Assembly: GCA_028714395.1 (NCBI GenBank)
Contig: JAQTMJ010000015.1
Location: 1,871 to 10,262 of the forward strand
Length of the DNA stretch: 8,392 nucleotides
DNA from: Candidatus Iainarchaeum sp.
GTDB taxonomy: Archaea > Micrarchaeota > Micrarchaeia > Anstonellales > Bilamarchaeaceae
Direction: 5' to 3'
Below, piece by piece: positions 6,928-8,392 of this stretch. The notes under the pieces were generated by a model, which saw only the letters and a list, made by a program, of their open reading frames with translations, was not told where the DNA came from and searched no databases. Position numbers and translations under genes: made by a program. Position 1 is the stretch's first letter. Each line of letters opens with the position of its first letter.

Positions 6928-7381
6928 CAGGCACGCCGGCATAAAAGCTTTTCGCGGGCACATCGCGGTTCACCAGGCTCATCGCCCCTATTATCGCGCC
7001 GTCGCCTATTTCAACCCCTGGCAGCACCACCGAGCGCGTGCCCAGCAGGCTGTCCCTGCCTATCTTTATTTTCCCTGTTCTCAACACGCCCGGAAGGAGC
7101 TCGTGCGCGGTTATCACGCATCCATATCCTATTATGGCGTTTTCCCCTATCTCAATCAGCTCCGGATAGAATATGTCCAGGACCGCGCCCATGGCTATGA
7201 ACGCGTTTTCCCCTATCCTCATCCCGGTGAGGCGCAGCAGCGCGTTCTTTATTCCCGGAAACGGGATAAGCATGGAGAGCGAGCACAGCGCGAAGTTGAA
7301 ACCTATCCGAATCAGCCCCCGCTGCCTTGCAAGGAACCACCAGTCCCCGTTCCTGTATTTTGTCTCTTTCAGCTGCCTCAT
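6911..7381 (-). CDS. Hexapeptide-repeat (left-handed beta-helix) acyltransferase
   Basis: A 156-residue enzyme of the trimeric left-handed beta-helix acetyl/acyltransferase superfamily (maltose/galactoside acetyltransferase-like). Hexapeptide-type turns run from about residue 54 to 135: MRIGENAFIAMGAVLD, LIEIGENAIIGYGCVIT, KIKIGRDSLLGTRSVVLPG, VEIGDGAIIGAMSLV. It closes with the standard DVPAKSFYAGVPAKKLR cap. His93 in ITAHEL sits where the catalytic histidine of the family is found. An N-terminal stretch (about 22-45) is hydrophobic and may attach the enzyme to the membrane. The acceptor is probably a sugar or an envelope/lipid-linked glycan, but it cannot be read from sequence. The start is fixed by the ATGA overlap with the upstream antiporter stop, with aagggg eight bases ahead and ggag touching the ATG, so the two genes are likely translated together. 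Confidence 0.9.
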   Translation of the reverse strand: MRQLKETKYRNGDWWFLARQRGLIRIGFNFALCSLSMLIPFPGIKNALLRLTGMRIGENAFIAMGAVLDIFYPELIEIGENAIIGYGCVITAHELLPGVLRTGKIKIGRDSLLGTRSVVLPGVEIGDGAIIGAMSLVNRDVPAKSFYAGVPAKKLR

Positions 7382-8392
7382 CTCCTATGCCCCTTGTAAA
7401 CCGGCTGGTTTATGCTCTGCATCTCGCCTATCATGTGCCTGTAGGGCGGCCTGAAGCTGGCCCTTTTCTTCTCGTAATGGTGCACATACTGCCTGAACAT
7501 TATCCTTTTTATGGTGACTGCCAGGTTCCATATGAAGAGAAGCGAAACCGCGAGTGGCACCAGGAACGCCAGCCCGAACAGGCTCGGCAGGTTCAGGAAG
7601 GAAACCGCGAGCGGTATTATGAACGCTGCTATGAACATGAAGAGCGCCACCGCACTGTATATCATGGCCATGTCGTCCAGACCGAGGTTGTCTGCCACGG
7701 CATGGTGGAACGCGCCCGCAAGGCTGCCCACCACGTTTTTCACAGACATTATTATCAGCGCGAGCGGAACGGCCAGCAGGACCGCGGAAACCGCAGCGAC
7801 ATAGGCTGAATAGGCCGGCGCCACGTCCCTGGAGATGTTGTAGGCCAGTATGGCGCAGCCCCCTATTATCACGAAAAACACCAGGGCCAGCACGCTCCTT
7901 TTCACCTCCTTGGCGAAGGCGTTGTACACCAACCCGTGCGGCGGCTCGAATTCCTCGAGCACCCTGTTCAGGTAAAGGGAGATGTTCTTGCCCGAGTCGC
8001 GTATTCTCCTGGGCGCGAACCTGCGGAGGAAGCTGTCTATGCTTTTGTCGTGCTGCACCAGTATGCCGCCGCTCAGCGCGGTGAGGAACACCAGCGCAGA
8101 GGTTACGCTCACTATGTCAAAGGGCGCGACAATGTCCTTGGCCTGCTTGGCTATGAGGAGCGAGAATTCCCCTATTGCAAGTATGAACAATCCGGCCCGG
8201 ACCGCGGAGCTTCCCCTGTACCCGAGCAGGTAGGACGATGTGAAAGTGGAGATGAATATGCTGCCGGTCACGAGCACGAACAACACTCCTATAACCCAGA
8301 TGTTCTGGAGCATGGACTCCGGGCTCACCAGCATCCCTATGGAAATGAAGAAGAATGCGGAGAAGAGCATGCTGAAATTGGACAGGGTTTCC
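7378..8392 (-). CDS. CPA2-type cation/proton antiporter, 5' partial
   Basis: The C-terminal part of a monovalent cation:proton antiporter of the CPA2 (KefB/NapA-like) family. The frame stays open through the right window edge (seven more codons, reading ETLSNFS, before the internal ATG at 8370), so the N-terminal half is missing. From that ATG, residues 1-20 carry the FFFISIGMLVSP signature and 59-75 the AGLFILAIGEFSLLIAK helix, both typical of the transport core, which ends near residue 105. After a charged linker with an amphipathic helix (LNRVLEEFEPPHG) come four further hydrophobic helices (about 158-178, 184-208, 236-258, 262-286) and a basic cytoplasmic tail rich in His, Arg and Lys. 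There is no TrkA-N/RCK nucleotide-binding domain in the place where many CPA2 proteins have one. Exchange of Na+ or K+ for H+ at the cell membrane is expected; the ion cannot be told. Confidence 0.88.
   Translation of the reverse strand, partial: ETLSNFSMLFSAFFFISIGMLVSPESMLQNIWVIGVLFVLVTGSIFISTFTSSYLLGYRGSSAVRAGLFILAIGEFSLLIAKQAKDIVAPFDIVSVTSALVFLTALSGGILVQHDKSIDSFLRRFAPRRIRDSGKNISLYLNRVLEEFEPPHGLVYNAFAKEVKRSVLALVFFVIIGGCAILAYNISRDVAPAYSAYVAAVSAVLLAVPLALIIMSVKNVVGSLAGAFHHAVADNLGLDDMAMIYSAVALFMFIAAFIIPLAVSFLNLPSLFGLAFLVPLAVSLLFIWNLAVTIKRIMFRQYVHHYEKKRASFRPPYRHMIGEMQSINQPVYKGHRR

Noticed and set aside
6382..7809. Plus-strand open frames at 6382-6822, 6761-7399 and 7327-7809.
   Set aside because: They lie opposite the DUF1405, acyltransferase and antiporter genes, whose family motifs are clear, and their peptides are rich in His/Gln/Arg/Pro as expected for shadow frames.
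1..8392. Searched for CRISPR arrays, tRNA genes, transposases and defence-system genes.
   Set aside because: No regularly spaced repeats, cloverleaf-forming stretches or recognisable transposase or nuclease motifs were seen.

Overview
The window reads as an archaeal chromosome fragment. The clearest marker is aTrm56, a tRNA 2'-O-methyltransferase family known from archaea. A TTTAAA box about 25 bases ahead of a leaderless start, heavy ATA (Ile) and AGG (Arg) codon use, and very tight gene packing agree with this. The combination of a giant, unrecognised surface-membrane protein with compact, overlapping genes would fit a DPANN-type lineage, but that placement is only a guess.

Plus strand, bases 1-6190: a giant membrane-anchored protein, open at the left window edge, is followed 11 bases later by a small protein made of three evenly built zinc ribbons. 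A promoter then starts a two-gene unit, a GNAT acetyltransferase overlapping by one base with aTrm56, which methylates C56 of tRNA.

Minus strand, bases 6235-8392, convergent with the above: the C-terminal part of a CPA2-type cation/proton antiporter (open at the right edge) overlaps by four bases with a left-handed beta-helix acyltransferase. After a 106-base gap rich in inverted repeats comes a DUF1405-family integral membrane protein. The short convergent junction (6191-6234) shows no gene.

How the genes relate: the antiporter and acyltransferase look translationally coupled and both belong to envelope or ion homeostasis. The GNAT/aTrm56 pair is probably co-translated. The giant protein has an exported part rich in cysteines and glycosylation sequons, a membrane helix, and a very long, nearly cysteine-free remainder. 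It is the least explained item, together with the palindrome cluster at 6827-6927. I found no tRNA, rRNA, CRISPR array, transposase or other mobile element.
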